Shown piece after piece: positions 49,387 through 59,533 of a stretch of DNA of 64,000 nt (position 1 is its first letter; the number at the start of each line of letters is the position of its first letter). The notes beneath the pieces were generated by a model. It was not told the origin of the DNA and searched no databases. It saw only the letters and a program-made list of their open reading frames with translations. Source of the DNA: Hungatella effluvii (GTDB taxonomy: Bacteria > Bacillota > Clostridia > Lachnospirales > Lachnospiraceae); contig NZ_QJKD01000009.1 of the NCBI RefSeq assembly GCF_003201875.1, forward strand, positions 124,001 to 188,000. The letters are read 5' to 3'. The translations under genes were made by a program, and so were the position numbers.

Positions 49387-50904
49387 GTGGTTGTACTTTT
49401 GGTCGATGATGAGAGAGTCGAACTGGACATGCTGGAACACTGTGTGGAATGGGATTCTCTGGGAGTGGAGAAGGTTTATACGGCCGGTAATGGAAGAAGG
49501 GCATTACAGATCGTACAGGACAGGAAACCGGATATTGTAATTACAGATATTGAGATGCCGGTGATGGATGGAATTACCCTGTCCCGCAAAATCCGCGCAA
49601 TGGGATTGAATATCAAGATTATTTATCTTACCGGGTACGATAACTTTGCGTATATCAAAGCAGCATTCAAAATGGATGCGGTTGACTACATACTAAAACC
49701 GGTGGTGCCGGCTGTGGTAAAGGATGTAATTGGACGTTCTGCTGCTTTGATAAAAAAGGAGAAAGAGGCGGAGCAATCATTTGAAATTTCCAGGCATGCG
49801 ATGATGGAAGAACTTGTTTTACAGGGAAGAGAAGTAAAAAAGACAGCAGTTAAGCTTGGAGATAAGTTATCAGGATCTTTTACGATGCTTCAGATCTACG
49901 GTGGTATGAACAAGGTATCCTGTGAAAAGATATGCAGCCGTTTTCCTGAGATTCGTTATGAGATATGGGAACGCGATAAAACTACGTTTCTGTTAAAGCC
50001 TTCGAAAAAGACAGAGACAATGGCGGCGGAGATTCTCGCAGAGGGGAAAAAGGACAGTTCGCAGATACTTAATTCGATCTATATCAAAGAGCCGATTGAT
50101 ATACAACATCTTCATGAGGCGTATCTGGTCAGTTGTTCGTACCATACACAGTTGTATTATAAAGCAGATGGAGTGATAGTAAGCGCAGAGCGGGCGGATA
50201 TTGCAGACACAATGACAAGGGAGCCGAAGCCTGGGAAAACGGGGGCCATACAGGACGTATACATGGAGACTGTAAGCCGGTATCAAGAAGGAATTCCAGA
50301 TGCAGAAGAGAACAGGATTTATGAAATTACCAGGAACCTGTTTGACAGTCTGGAGGCATATCGGTGTGAGGTAGAAGAAGCGGTCAGATATTTATGTGCA
50401 CTTGTCTGGGAACTGGACTGCCATTTTGTCAGAGGAAATGACAGAATCAGCCAGTTTATGGCTTTAAATGCAGAGACGGCCATAGAAAAAATCGGGGAAA
50501 GCCTCCATTCTTTGGAGGCAGAGCAGATACTGACAACATATCTGCATCAGATATGTTCATATTTTGAGATGCAGAGACAGGGAAGAAACAGTTACGTTGT
50601 GCTGAAGGTGAAAGAGTACATTAAAAACAATTACCAGGGACAGATCAGCATGGAGAAATTAGGAACCAGACTGAATTTATCGCCCAATTATATCAGAGCA
50701 ATATTCAAGGCGGAGACGGGACAGACGATATTGGAATACATCATGGATTACCGTTTTTCCACGGCCTGCAGTCTGCTGAAGGATAAAAACTTAAAGGTAC
50801 GGGAAGTAAGCCGGCAGGTTGGATATGATAATGTCTCTTATTTCTGTTCAGTCTTTACGAAGCGCTATGGGGTCAGCCCCAGCGAATACCGTAATTCTTT
50901 GTAG
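49387..50904 (+). CDS. AraC-type response regulator (YesN-like)
   Basis: A 505-aa protein with a receiver domain (phosphoacceptor Asp54 in VITDIEMPVMDG, Lys in ILKP), a middle region of about 260 residues, and two AraC helix-turn-helix units at the C terminus (NLSPNYIRAIFK, VGYDNVSYFCSVFTKRYG). Start is GTG 49387 with GGGGGAAG upstream. It is the partner of the sensor kinase 26 bp downstream. Target is likely a carbohydrate operon; the GH97 gene is a candidate. Confidence 0.9.
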   Translation: MVVLLVDDERVELDMLEHCVEWDSLGVEKVYTAGNGRRALQIVQDRKPDIVITDIEMPVMDGITLSRKIRAMGLNIKIIYLTGYDNFAYIKAAFKMDAVDYILKPVVPAVVKDVIGRSAALIKKEKEAEQSFEISRHAMMEELVLQGREVKKTAVKLGDKLSGSFTMLQIYGGMNKVSCEKICSRFPEIRYEIWERDKTTFLLKPSKKTETMAAEILAEGKKDSSQILNSIYIKEPIDIQHLHEAYLVSCSYHTQLYYKADGVIVSAERADIADTMTREPKPGKTGAIQDVYMETVSRYQEGIPDAEENRIYEITRNLFDSLEAYRCEVEEAVRYLCALVWELDCHFVRGNDRISQFMALNAETAIEKIGESLHSLEAEQILTTYLHQICSYFEMQRQGRNSYVVLKVKEYIKNNYQGQISMEKLGTRLNLSPNYIRAIFKAETGQTILEYIMDYRFSTACSLLKDKNLKVREVSRQVGYDNVSYFCSVFTKRYGVSPSEYRNSL

Positions 50905-50929
50905 GCTGATATGAAATGGGGGAGAAAAA

Positions 50930-52591
50930 ATGCGAAAGATAGAAACATGGCTTGGGAGTATGAATATACGGAAAAAGCTGATTGCTGCTTACCTGCTGTT
51001 CGGTGTTCTGCCGCTTGTCATGATAACAATATATACGTATCACAATACCAGGGACTATCTTCTTGAACGAACCCAGAAAGATATGACAGCCAGTTTAAAG
51101 CAGCTTACTTACGGAATCAGGGAAACGGTAAACGGTTATTATGCCATTATGGATCAACTGTATATAAACAGAGAACTGCTGAATTATCTGAATACAAACT
51201 ATGAAAACCAGAGCTATGAAGGACTGTTTTATTACACCGAAGGGTTGTTTCGCAACATTATGGCTCTGTATCCTGATATTCTGAGCATATCCATATACAG
51301 TACGAATGAGACGATTCCTGAGGATTCCTACTATTTTTACCATCTGAAGGAGGGGCAGGAGCCTGAATGGTATCAGGAGGTCCAGAAGCCGGGACGGACC
51401 ATGGTCCATGAAGAATCTTTGATTTTTCTTACAAAGCTGAATTTATACGAGACAGCAGGAAATACCCATATCATAAAAATTGAGGTATCGGAACATGCTG
51501 TTTATCAGCTTCTGATGAATACCAGTCCCGGCACTGCGCAGCTCGTGACAGATACCGCCGGTGTTGTCGTTTCCCGGTATGGGGAGGAAGGAATCGCAAA
51601 TCCGGTTACGTATCCAGGGCCGCTCATGGCTGTATCAGAGGAGATTAAAGATTTCGGAACAGCGATTGTGCTGGCAGATAAAAAGAGTCTTCTGCGGGAG
51701 ATACGCAGGAGCGCCATAGTCATATTTTTTCGCTGTTTTGTGATATCCGGAATTGCATTTATCTGCATGTACGCTTATATTACCTGTTTTTTCAGAAAAC
51801 GTGTAGAATGTGTCAGAGAGGGAATCGGAACCATCGGCAGCGGGGACTTAAGTCACAGGCTTCCGGCTCTGGGAACGGACGAAATAGGAGAGATTGCGGG
51901 ATGGGTGAATGGTCTGGCTGAGCGGTTGGAGCTTGTGATCGCGGCATCTTATAAAAAGGAACTGGAGATAAAACGGATGGAGCTGGAGCTGCTTCAGGAG
52001 CAGATAAATCCTCATTTTCTTTACAATTCCCTGGCCATGCTGTCTGCACTGGCAATTCAGCACGGGGAGGAAAACGTTAGTGATATGGCCTGCAGCCTTT
52101 CGGATTTTTATCGGATTTCCTTAAATCATGGGAAGAAGACCCTGCAGATCGGGGAAGAAATAGACTTGTTGAAAAGCTATTTAAAGGTCCAGAATGCCCG
52201 GTTTAGAGATATGGTACGTATGGAATTTGAGATAGAGGAGGAGCTGCTCACCTGCGAAACGTTAAAATTAATCTTACAGCCGGTTGTAGAAAATGCGATT
52301 CGTCACGGAAGGGAAAGGGATCAGGAATTACTGGTAATTCTGCTGCGTGTATTTTTGCAGAACGATCATATCTTTTTTGAAATTATAGATGATGGAAACG
52401 GTATGCATCCTGAGGAAGTGTGGAAGATACATGAAGATCTGAAAAATGGAACAGGCGGTTTTGGCCTTCGGAATGTAAATGCGCGTATCAGACAATCCTA
52501 TGGAGAGGAGTATGGGCTGTCTCTGGAAAGTGAGTATGAATTTGGTACAAAAGTGACAATAGAGATTCCTTTTATAAAAATGCGGGGATAG
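50930..52591 (+). CDS. sensor histidine kinase (YesM/LytS-like)
   Basis: A 553-aa kinase with two TM helices (about 20-38 and 266-288) around an extracellular Cache-like domain, HAMP, then the His_kinase domain with His362 in QINPHFLYN and HATPase motif QPVVENAIRHG. This class senses extracellular ligands, often with a binding protein. The lipoprotein gene starts 4 bp after its stop. Confidence 0.9.
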   Translation: MRKIETWLGSMNIRKKLIAAYLLFGVLPLVMITIYTYHNTRDYLLERTQKDMTASLKQLTYGIRETVNGYYAIMDQLYINRELLNYLNTNYENQSYEGLFYYTEGLFRNIMALYPDILSISIYSTNETIPEDSYYFYHLKEGQEPEWYQEVQKPGRTMVHEESLIFLTKLNLYETAGNTHIIKIEVSEHAVYQLLMNTSPGTAQLVTDTAGVVVSRYGEEGIANPVTYPGPLMAVSEEIKDFGTAIVLADKKSLLREIRRSAIVIFFRCFVISGIAFICMYAYITCFFRKRVECVREGIGTIGSGDLSHRLPALGTDEIGEIAGWVNGLAERLELVIAASYKKELEIKRMELELLQEQINPHFLYNSLAMLSALAIQHGEENVSDMACSLSDFYRISLNHGKKTLQIGEEIDLLKSYLKVQNARFRDMVRMEFEIEEELLTCETLKLILQPVVENAIRHGRERDQELLVILLRVFLQNDHIFFEIIDDGNGMHPEEVWKIHEDLKNGTGGFGLRNVNARIRQSYGEEYGLSLESEYEFGTKVTIEIPFIKMRG

Positions 52592-52595
52592 TGCT

Positions 52596-54182
52596 ATGAT
52601 AAAAAGGTGGTTTTGCATTGCAGGTTTTATGATTCTTATCGCAGTCTGTGCCGGGTGTGGAATAACGCGGCATGAAAGCAGTTCCGTTAAAAATCAGGAA
52701 GACATGGAGCCGGTTATTACTGTATTTGATAAGTCGTCAGGAAACAGCCGGTTTGATGACAAAATTGCTCTGGAAATCCAGAAAAGAACAGGGGTACGGA
52801 TTGAATTGATCAATCCGACGGAAGCGCCTTCTCAAAAAGCCCGGCTGATGCTTGCTAACAGGGATTACCCTGATATTGTGATTACAGATCTGGCTGCTGG
52901 AAACACAGCAGGTATCATGGCTGACAAATACGCAGAAGCCGGTGCGTTAATCCTTTTGGAGGTGCATATTGAAACAATGGGACCTGACATTATGTCCATG
53001 TACGGGGATACATTGGAAGACTTAAGGCATGAGGATGGACATATCTATTACCTTACCAGCTGGTATGGGGAAAATTTAGAGCCGGTAGCCGGATTTCAGA
53101 TTCGTTACGATATTTTAAAAGAACTGGCCGGACAGGAGCGGGCGGACAGCAGCGAGGCATTTACACAAAAGGAGATAACAGAACTGCTTCGTTCCTTCCA
53201 TCAACGGTACCCGGAGATCGATGGCCAGGCCTCCATCCCTTTTACTTTTAACCAGGAGAATTCCGGCCGGACTCTCTACGGGATGTTTGGATTAAAATAT
53301 TACCATGAGACAGACGAAGGTGAAATTCAGACCATTTATAAAGCGCCGGAATATTTACCCATGCTGCTCTTTTTAAATCAACTGTACAGAGAAGAGCTTC
53401 TGGATAAGGACTGGCTCGTTAATAAAGCACAGAGCTATGAAGAAAAGCTGAAATCCGGCAGAGTATTCATGACGGCAGGCGCGTATTGGGATATGGATTC
53501 CATTAATGTGGTATTAAAAGAAAAGTATGGCGGGGATGCGCAGTTTTACAGCTATAAAGTTCTTGGTGACGGCATAAAAGACGGAGAGACTGCTTATAAT
53601 GGCAGGAATTCTCTGGGCTGGGACTGTATCGGCATAACAGACAATTGTGAGAATGTGGAAGCAGCTATGAAGGTGCTTAACTTTTTGGCCAGTGAGGAAG
53701 GGCAGTATCTGACCTTGTGGGGGATCGAGGGAGAAGACTGGGACCAGGTAGATGGAAAACGCGTACCCAGAAAAGAAATCCTGGATTCATTTGAGGTAAA
53801 TATAGAAAAAACACGGGACGAAACAGGCATCCGGAAATGGACATGGATGACGAAAAATGGGAATGGGTCAGATGGTTCCCCCTATGATATGGCAACGAAG
53901 CTGCGGTTATCGGAATCAGCCAGAAGAGCGTATACAAACTTGTCAGGAGATTACTGGGATACAGCCCCTTATGCGGGAATCGCTCCGGAGGCGGGGACGG
54001 CAGAGGCAGCTATCCAACAGGAAATCACGGCTATAGGCCAAAACGCCTGTTATCTGGCTGTGTGTGCCAAAACTCCGGAAGAGTCAGAACGGATTTACGC
54101 CGATATGCTGGCCGACATGGAGAAAGCGGGAGTAGACCGGCTGGAACAGGTCATGAATGAACGATACCGGAATAAAAAATAA
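52596..54182 (+). CDS. extracellular solute-binding lipoprotein
   Basis: A 528-aa family 1-type binding protein. Signal sequence ends in AVCAGC, with Cys in the -3 position of the lipobox instead of the usual Leu. The body has the usual binding-protein pattern (YPDIVITDLAAG, IPFTFN, ASEEGQYLTLWG). No ABC permease is nearby, so it may present a ligand to the adjacent sensor kinase rather than transport it. It is followed by a strong terminator. Confidence 0.87.
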   Translation: MIKRWFCIAGFMILIAVCAGCGITRHESSSVKNQEDMEPVITVFDKSSGNSRFDDKIALEIQKRTGVRIELINPTEAPSQKARLMLANRDYPDIVITDLAAGNTAGIMADKYAEAGALILLEVHIETMGPDIMSMYGDTLEDLRHEDGHIYYLTSWYGENLEPVAGFQIRYDILKELAGQERADSSEAFTQKEITELLRSFHQRYPEIDGQASIPFTFNQENSGRTLYGMFGLKYYHETDEGEIQTIYKAPEYLPMLLFLNQLYREELLDKDWLVNKAQSYEEKLKSGRVFMTAGAYWDMDSINVVLKEKYGGDAQFYSYKVLGDGIKDGETAYNGRNSLGWDCIGITDNCENVEAAMKVLNFLASEEGQYLTLWGIEGEDWDQVDGKRVPRKEILDSFEVNIEKTRDETGIRKWTWMTKNGNGSDGSPYDMATKLRLSESARRAYTNLSGDYWDTAPYAGIAPEAGTAEAAIQQEITAIGQNACYLAVCAKTPEESERIYADMLADMEKAGVDRLEQVMNERYRNKK

Positions 54183-54199
54183 TATGAATAATAAAATCG

Positions 54200-54228
54200 G
54201 ACAGCAGGATGAGTTCTGCTGTCTTTTT
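54200..54228 (+). terminator. terminator of the RR-HK-SBP operon
   Basis: GACAGCAG (54200-54207) pairs with CTGCTGTC (54216-54223), then five T. Confidence 0.92.
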
Positions 54229-54231
54229 ATT

Positions 54232-54277
54232 TGCGCTTCGGCGCGCGAGTCGGGCTTTCCAGACTCTCTGCTCTTTA
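54232..54277. repeat. REP-like element, copy 2
   Basis: In reverse complement it matches the 40792 element: AGAGTCYGG, a loop, CSGACTC, then CGCGCCGRAGCGC. GAGTC...GACTC pair internally. Confidence 0.65.
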
Positions 54278-54336
54278 AACATTATTGTAAAAAAGTGATA
54301 TGGATTGGTGAAAAGTGATATAAAAAAACACTTCAC

Positions 54337-54394
54337 TTGAAAAAGTAGTTAAAAAATCCACATAATAAACAATAAAATCCAATGTAATATTGGA
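54337..54394 (+). promoter_or_regulatory. possible promoter and operator before the GH97 gene
   Basis: TTGAAA (54337-54342), 18-bp spacer, CATAAT (54361-54366). TCCAAT-GTAAT-ATTGGA (54378-54394) is a perfect inverted repeat downstream of the -10. Confidence 0.4.
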
Positions 54395-54472
54395 GGATAT
54401 TTAGATACAATGTCAAATGAACAACGAAATTAGGGGAAATGGTATAACGTATTGACTAAAAAGGAGGTTACT

Positions 54473-57400
54473 ATGAAAAAGAAATTTATGAAAAGAGCCA
54501 TGGTGGCTGGCTTATGTGCGGCGATGACGACGACATCACTGTCGCCTGCCTGTGCGTCAGTGGATCTGGAAAGCGGGCAGAGCACGCGGGAAGAACAGCC
54601 AGCACCGGTCAGAAGGAAAGCCTCGGATTCCAATGCGAACAGGAAGGCATCTTCTTCAAACGCTGCCGATAAGGCTTCACCTTCCGATGCGAAAGCATGG
54701 CTGATGAGAAATTCAGCTACTCCGCCAGCGTACTTAAGCAGTATGGAGTTCACCGGAAGCCAGGCGGGCTACGGCAAATGGACGATGGACAAGGATTTTG
54801 ATACGAATAAACCCATCGAGTTAAAACTGTCGGAAGACAGCACAACGATATTTGAAAAGGGAATGACAGCTAATGCTGAGGCATGGATCACCTATGACGT
54901 GAGCGAATATGGCGGAAAGATATTTTTTGCATATGCTGGAGTACACTATGGCCAGATCTCGGCTCCCAGCGGCAGCGGCGACTGTGACTTTAAAGTGGAG
55001 ATTGACGGCGTCACAAAATGGGAATCATCAAAAGTTTTAAGTGCTGCTGATATTGCGGAAAAGGCAGTCGTGGAGATTCCGGAAGGTGCAAAAGAATTAA
55101 AGCTTTGGATTGGCAAGGGCGGCGATGACGGGAAATACGATCACGGTGTCTGGGCCAAGGCAAGCATTGTGGAAAATAAAGCTATGCTGAAAGCGATGGA
55201 AACTCTGAGCGTTAACGCACCTTCCTATCTGGAGGTAGGGGCAGAGGGGAAAATGACGGTGCGCGGCAAGCTGTTTGATGAGACGGAAGCCAGATTCGGC
55301 GAAGATATTATCGTCAGCTGTGAAAGCGATAATGAGGACATAGCCACAGTTGATGGCGAAGGCGGATCCTGGAAGGTAAACGGGATCGGAGACGGAATTG
55401 CTGTCATTACAGTAACCGCCGTCAATGAAAACACAGGTGAGTATCTGGAGCAGAGTGTAGAGATACTGGTTGGAGAGGATGAAGAAAATACAAGAAGCGT
55501 GGAATCACCAAACGGCGAGCATAAGCTTCTCTTCACTTTAACGCCCGCAGGCAAGCTTCAGTACCGTGTTGTAACCGATGCAAACGAGGAGATGAATGTC
55601 ATGGCTGCCGGCGTTACAGCCGGTCTGGATACGAATCTGGGGGACTTTTCCAATGATCTGGAATGGGCGGACGAGTCTGTGAAGACTTCGGAGGTTACCG
55701 ATTCCTATGAGTTACTGGGAGCGAAAAAGTCTCATGTGGAAGCTGCCGGTAATGAGATGGTATTATCGTTTAAAAAGAAAGAACCTGCAAAAGGTGCGGA
55801 GGATGTTACATTTCGTGTCATTGCGAGAGCGTATGACGACGGTGTCGCCTTCCGTTACCAGATCTCGGCAGAGGAGAAAAAGAAGCTGACCATCAGCGAG
55901 GAAAAGACTGCGTTTGTACTTCCGGATGAAGCCGTTTCCCAGGCCATGGAATTTGTGAATCATAACGAAGCAAGGGAAAAGGAGAAGACCAACAGCCAGC
56001 TGACCGGAGCTTACTGTATGCCCCTTCTGTACGAGTCAAACGGTACGTACGGCCTGATATCCGAGGCGGCTCTTTCCCAGGAATATGCTGGTGCGGCATT
56101 CTATGGCGATGGAACCGGAAAGCTGGATGTCCGATTCTCCTCAGGTGATCTAAAACCAACTACAAAAGTAGAAACCTCCACATCCGTGCAGGATCCATGG
56201 GCTGAGGGAGAGGAACATCCATGGGAATCGCCCTGGAGATTTGTTGTTATGGGAGATTTAAATACGATCAACAGTAATACCATGGCAGAGACTCTTAGTC
56301 CTGAAGCGGTGATTGACACTGACTGGATCGAACCGGGGGCATGCGCATGGACATGGCTGAACGGTGAAGGTACCAGCAGCTTTGATACATACAAGAAATA
56401 TGTAGATCTGGCGGCAGAAATGGGCTGGGAGTATGTGCTTTTGGATGAAGGCTGGCAGCCTAAAGTGGATTCGGGCGGCTACGTATACAAAGGCTACTTT
56501 GACTGGTTTGATGATCTGATGGAGTACGCAGATGAGAAAGGTGTCGGTGTTTTCGTCTGGGCCAACAATGCTGATTTGAATACACCGGAGAAACAGGAAG
56601 TAATCAGCGAGTGGGCAGCAAAGGGCGTCAAGGGCGTGAAACCGGATTTCTTTAATTCACACAGCCAGGAACAGATGAAGATCTATATGCAGCTGATACA
56701 GAAAACAGCGGAAAACCACATGATCCTGAATATTCACGGCGCGCCTAAGGCTACAGGTGAGAGAAGAACCTATCCGCATCTGCTTACGAGAGAGGGAATC
56801 CATGGAGCGGAGCAGATTCTGTTTGATTCTGCAGGTGTAACGGCAAGACATAACTGTATGCTTCCATTCGTAAGGAATGCAGTGGGACCGGCTGATTATA
56901 CGCCTATGCTTTCTGTCGATAAGCATAACAGCCCGTACGGCGGCGGAAATACCTACTCCTACCAGGGCCATTATACAGCCGGACAGATGGCAGCCATGCC
57001 GGTAATCATTGAAACAGGTATTAACTGTATGGCAGACAGAGCGGACATCTATTTGAACTCTGCAACACGACCGCTGTATGAGCGTATGCCGGCGGCATGG
57101 GACAACAGCAGCGTGCTGGATGCAGATCTTGGCAGCTACGTTGTGATTGAGAGGGAAACCTCTGACGGCAGATGGTATATCGGCGTGATTAACGATGAAG
57201 CAAGACAGGCAGATTTAGATATGAGCTTCCTTCCGGAGGACGGGGAATTCTACGCTTATATTGTAGAGGATGGCAATGGGCCGGATGTTTTAACAATCCG
57301 CACCGAGAAAGTAACGAGTGAGGATATGATCTCACTGGAGTTAAAAGAAGCGGGCGGAGCTTTGATCATGATACAGAGTGAAGCGCTGTCGGAAGTTACA

Positions 57401-59287
57401 GAGATTACCCTGAATAAGGAACTGGTGGAACTGACGATGGGAAAGACCGAGACTCTGACTGCATCGGTGGCACCTGATGACGCGAAGATCAAGAATGTGA
57501 TATGGGAGAGCAGCGATGAGAAGGTTGTCAAGGTTGAAAAAGGAAGATTAACTCCTGTTGGAATCGGCATTGCAACCGTGAAGGCATCCTGCGGAAGCGC
57601 AGCGGCCGTCTGTGAAGTGAGGGTGTATCCGGATGAGTACTTGAAGCTGGACAGATGGGAAGTTATAAATGAAGATCTGGAGTACTGGACACTGAACAGT
57701 GAAAATGTCCTGACCGTTACCACTCAGTCCGGCGGAATCTACACGAACAGTAAAAATACTGCGAATAACGAGTTTATGATTAAAGCAGACCGTGATTTTG
57801 AAGCTTCCGTAAAGCTGACATTTGCACCGGAGGCAGACTATCAGGCCGCAGGCCTCCTGATTCTGGGAGATGAAAGTCCGTCCAGCAGCCACAAGGCCGA
57901 GTCCTATGCGGGACTGTGGAGGAGATACCACAGCAGCTTTGGCGGAAATGTGCTGAATATGGTAAATTACAACGGAAAGCTGGGTGAGGATGATCAAAAG
58001 GCGGATCATGCGGTAAATGATCCGATATGGCTGAAGCTGGTGAAGGACGGCAATACGATAACTTCTTATACCAGTGAGGATGGAATCACCTGGGAACAGT
58101 TGGGAACAGGGGAAAATGTCAAGCTAAACGGTGCAGAGATTATTAAGGTTGGCGTATATGCCGGTAATGACCAGCCTTCGGGTAAACCTCAGGCTCCCAA
58201 CAGTCCGGCGGTATTTGAGAATTTCACCTATAAAGTGAAGGAAAGTGAAGCGGAGATCATTCCATTCGGGCAAAAATCCTTACTGGAGGTGATGGGCGTT
58301 AAGCTGGAGACAGAAGGCAGGACAGAGTATGCGTTAGGTGATGAATTTGATCCATCCGGCTACACATTTACTGCATATTACACAGACGGGACGAGCGAAG
58401 AGATTTCCGGTAATGATTGTGAGGTAACCGGTTTTGATTCTCTTGAAATCGGTGTTAAGGAAGTTCAGTTTACCTATCAGGGCAAGTCTGTAACTGTGGA
58501 AGTCAATGTGATTTCAGATGAGGAACCGGAGCCGGAGCCGGAGCCAGATCCGACAGATCCGGCAGAAGAGGCCAGGGAAAAACTGAAAGCGGCGATCGAC
58601 CGGCTGAAAGAGGAACTGTCTGCATTAAACAGCAAAGATTATACGCAGGAATCCTGGGATAAACTGCAAGCAGCTCTTAAGCAGGCCGAGGCAGTGGCTG
58701 AAGATGAGGATGCGGCACAGCAGAAGATTGAACGTATGATGAAAGACTTGGCGGATGCGAGAAACGGTTTGGAAAAAACACCAGAGCCGGAGCCAGAGCC
58801 GACACCAGAGCCGACACCAGATTCCGGATCGAGCAGTGACAGCGGTTCTGACAGTTCATATACGCCTGCAGTAAGCAGTCCTGGTGTGAACGCAGTTACG
58901 GGAACATGGACTATGACGCAGAATGGAGCGTGGCAGTTTACTTCCGGAGGGCAGCAGTATAAAAATGAATGGGCGGCAGTCACCATTCCGAATGCAGATG
59001 CCTCCAAGGGACAGGAGACGTATGCCTGGTACCGGTTTGACGAAAATGGCTATATGATTACCGGCTGGTTTACAGATACGGACGGCGCCAAATATTATTT
59101 CCAGGAAGAAGTCAATGGTTCAGAGGGACGCATGATGACCGGATGGGTACAGGTTAAAGATGCGGACGGCAGCATGAAGTGGTATTACTTTAATCCTGTG
59201 TCTGATGGAACAAGAGGAAAAATGCTGGTTAATACCACCACACCCGACGGTTACAGGGTGGATGAAAACGGCGTGTGGGTTCAGTAG
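54473..59287 (+). CDS. multidomain secreted GH97 glycosidase with wall-binding repeats
   Basis: A 1604-aa protein. Order: signal peptide (cleavage near ACAS), Lys/Ser/Asn-rich repeats (KASxSNA, about 48-75), NPCBM carbohydrate-binding domain (about 85-240), Ig-like domain (about 245-335), GH97 N, catalytic and C domains (about 340-965), Big_2 Ig (about 975-1055), concanavalin-like domain (about 1056-1260), second Ig-like (about 1273-1350), FIVAR (about 1366-1430), PEPEP/TPEPT linker, and wall-binding repeats (about 1476-1604). Asp725 in VKPDFF matches the nucleophile of retaining alpha-galactosidase-type GH97 enzymes, and Glu774 a candidate acid/base. AAAGGAGG precedes the ATG. Confidence 0.92.
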   Translation: MKKKFMKRAMVAGLCAAMTTTSLSPACASVDLESGQSTREEQPAPVRRKASDSNANRKASSSNAADKASPSDAKAWLMRNSATPPAYLSSMEFTGSQAGYGKWTMDKDFDTNKPIELKLSEDSTTIFEKGMTANAEAWITYDVSEYGGKIFFAYAGVHYGQISAPSGSGDCDFKVEIDGVTKWESSKVLSAADIAEKAVVEIPEGAKELKLWIGKGGDDGKYDHGVWAKASIVENKAMLKAMETLSVNAPSYLEVGAEGKMTVRGKLFDETEARFGEDIIVSCESDNEDIATVDGEGGSWKVNGIGDGIAVITVTAVNENTGEYLEQSVEILVGEDEENTRSVESPNGEHKLLFTLTPAGKLQYRVVTDANEEMNVMAAGVTAGLDTNLGDFSNDLEWADESVKTSEVTDSYELLGAKKSHVEAAGNEMVLSFKKKEPAKGAEDVTFRVIARAYDDGVAFRYQISAEEKKKLTISEEKTAFVLPDEAVSQAMEFVNHNEAREKEKTNSQLTGAYCMPLLYESNGTYGLISEAALSQEYAGAAFYGDGTGKLDVRFSSGDLKPTTKVETSTSVQDPWAEGEEHPWESPWRFVVMGDLNTINSNTMAETLSPEAVIDTDWIEPGACAWTWLNGEGTSSFDTYKKYVDLAAEMGWEYVLLDEGWQPKVDSGGYVYKGYFDWFDDLMEYADEKGVGVFVWANNADLNTPEKQEVISEWAAKGVKGVKPDFFNSHSQEQMKIYMQLIQKTAENHMILNIHGAPKATGERRTYPHLLTREGIHGAEQILFDSAGVTARHNCMLPFVRNAVGPADYTPMLSVDKHNSPYGGGNTYSYQGHYTAGQMAAMPVIIETGINCMADRADIYLNSATRPLYERMPAAWDNSSVLDADLGSYVVIERETSDGRWYIGVINDEARQADLDMSFLPEDGEFYAYIVEDGNGPDVLTIRTEKVTSEDMISLELKEAGGALIMIQSEALSEVTEITLNKELVELTMGKTETLTASVAPDDAKIKNVIWESSDEKVVKVEKGRLTPVGIGIATVKASCGSAAAVCEVRVYPDEYLKLDRWEVINEDLEYWTLNSENVLTVTTQSGGIYTNSKNTANNEFMIKADRDFEASVKLTFAPEADYQAAGLLILGDESPSSSHKAESYAGLWRRYHSSFGGNVLNMVNYNGKLGEDDQKADHAVNDPIWLKLVKDGNTITSYTSEDGITWEQLGTGENVKLNGAEIIKVGVYAGNDQPSGKPQAPNSPAVFENFTYKVKESEAEIIPFGQKSLLEVMGVKLETEGRTEYALGDEFDPSGYTFTAYYTDGTSEEISGNDCEVTGFDSLEIGVKEVQFTYQGKSVTVEVNVISDEEPEPEPEPDPTDPAEEAREKLKAAIDRLKEELSALNSKDYTQESWDKLQAALKQAEAVAEDEDAAQQKIERMMKDLADARNGLEKTPEPEPEPTPEPTPDSGSSSDSGSDSSYTPAVSSPGVNAVTGTWTMTQNGAWQFTSGGQQYKNEWAAVTIPNADASKGQETYAWYRFDENGYMITGWFTDTDGAKYYFQEEVNGSEGRMMTGWVQVKDADGSMKWYYFNPVSDGTRGKMLVNTTTPDGYRVDENGVWVQ

Positions 59288-59310
59288 TTCTATCAAATAT
59301 TTTATATGTG

Positions 59311-59343
59311 AAAAGGCGTGAAGAGAATATCTTTACGTCTTTT
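59311..59343 (+). terminator. GH97 gene terminator
   Basis: Arms 59311-59324 and 59330-59343 pair over 14 bp with two G-U pairs around a 5-nt loop, followed by CTTTT. Confidence 0.8.
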
Positions 59344-59533
59344 CTTTTAGCCTGTTTCCTGTAAAATAAATGATACCGCAGTTCTTACAGGCACTTCTGC
59401 TTTTTGCAGGAAGCCGAACATGCTTCTGCTTTTTCTTGTAGAAAATCTTCGATTATGGTATACTATGAAGACTTAGTGAGGTATACCACGAACTTATCGG
59501 GGTTTGACTCTGATGGAAGCGGAGGTTTCAATC

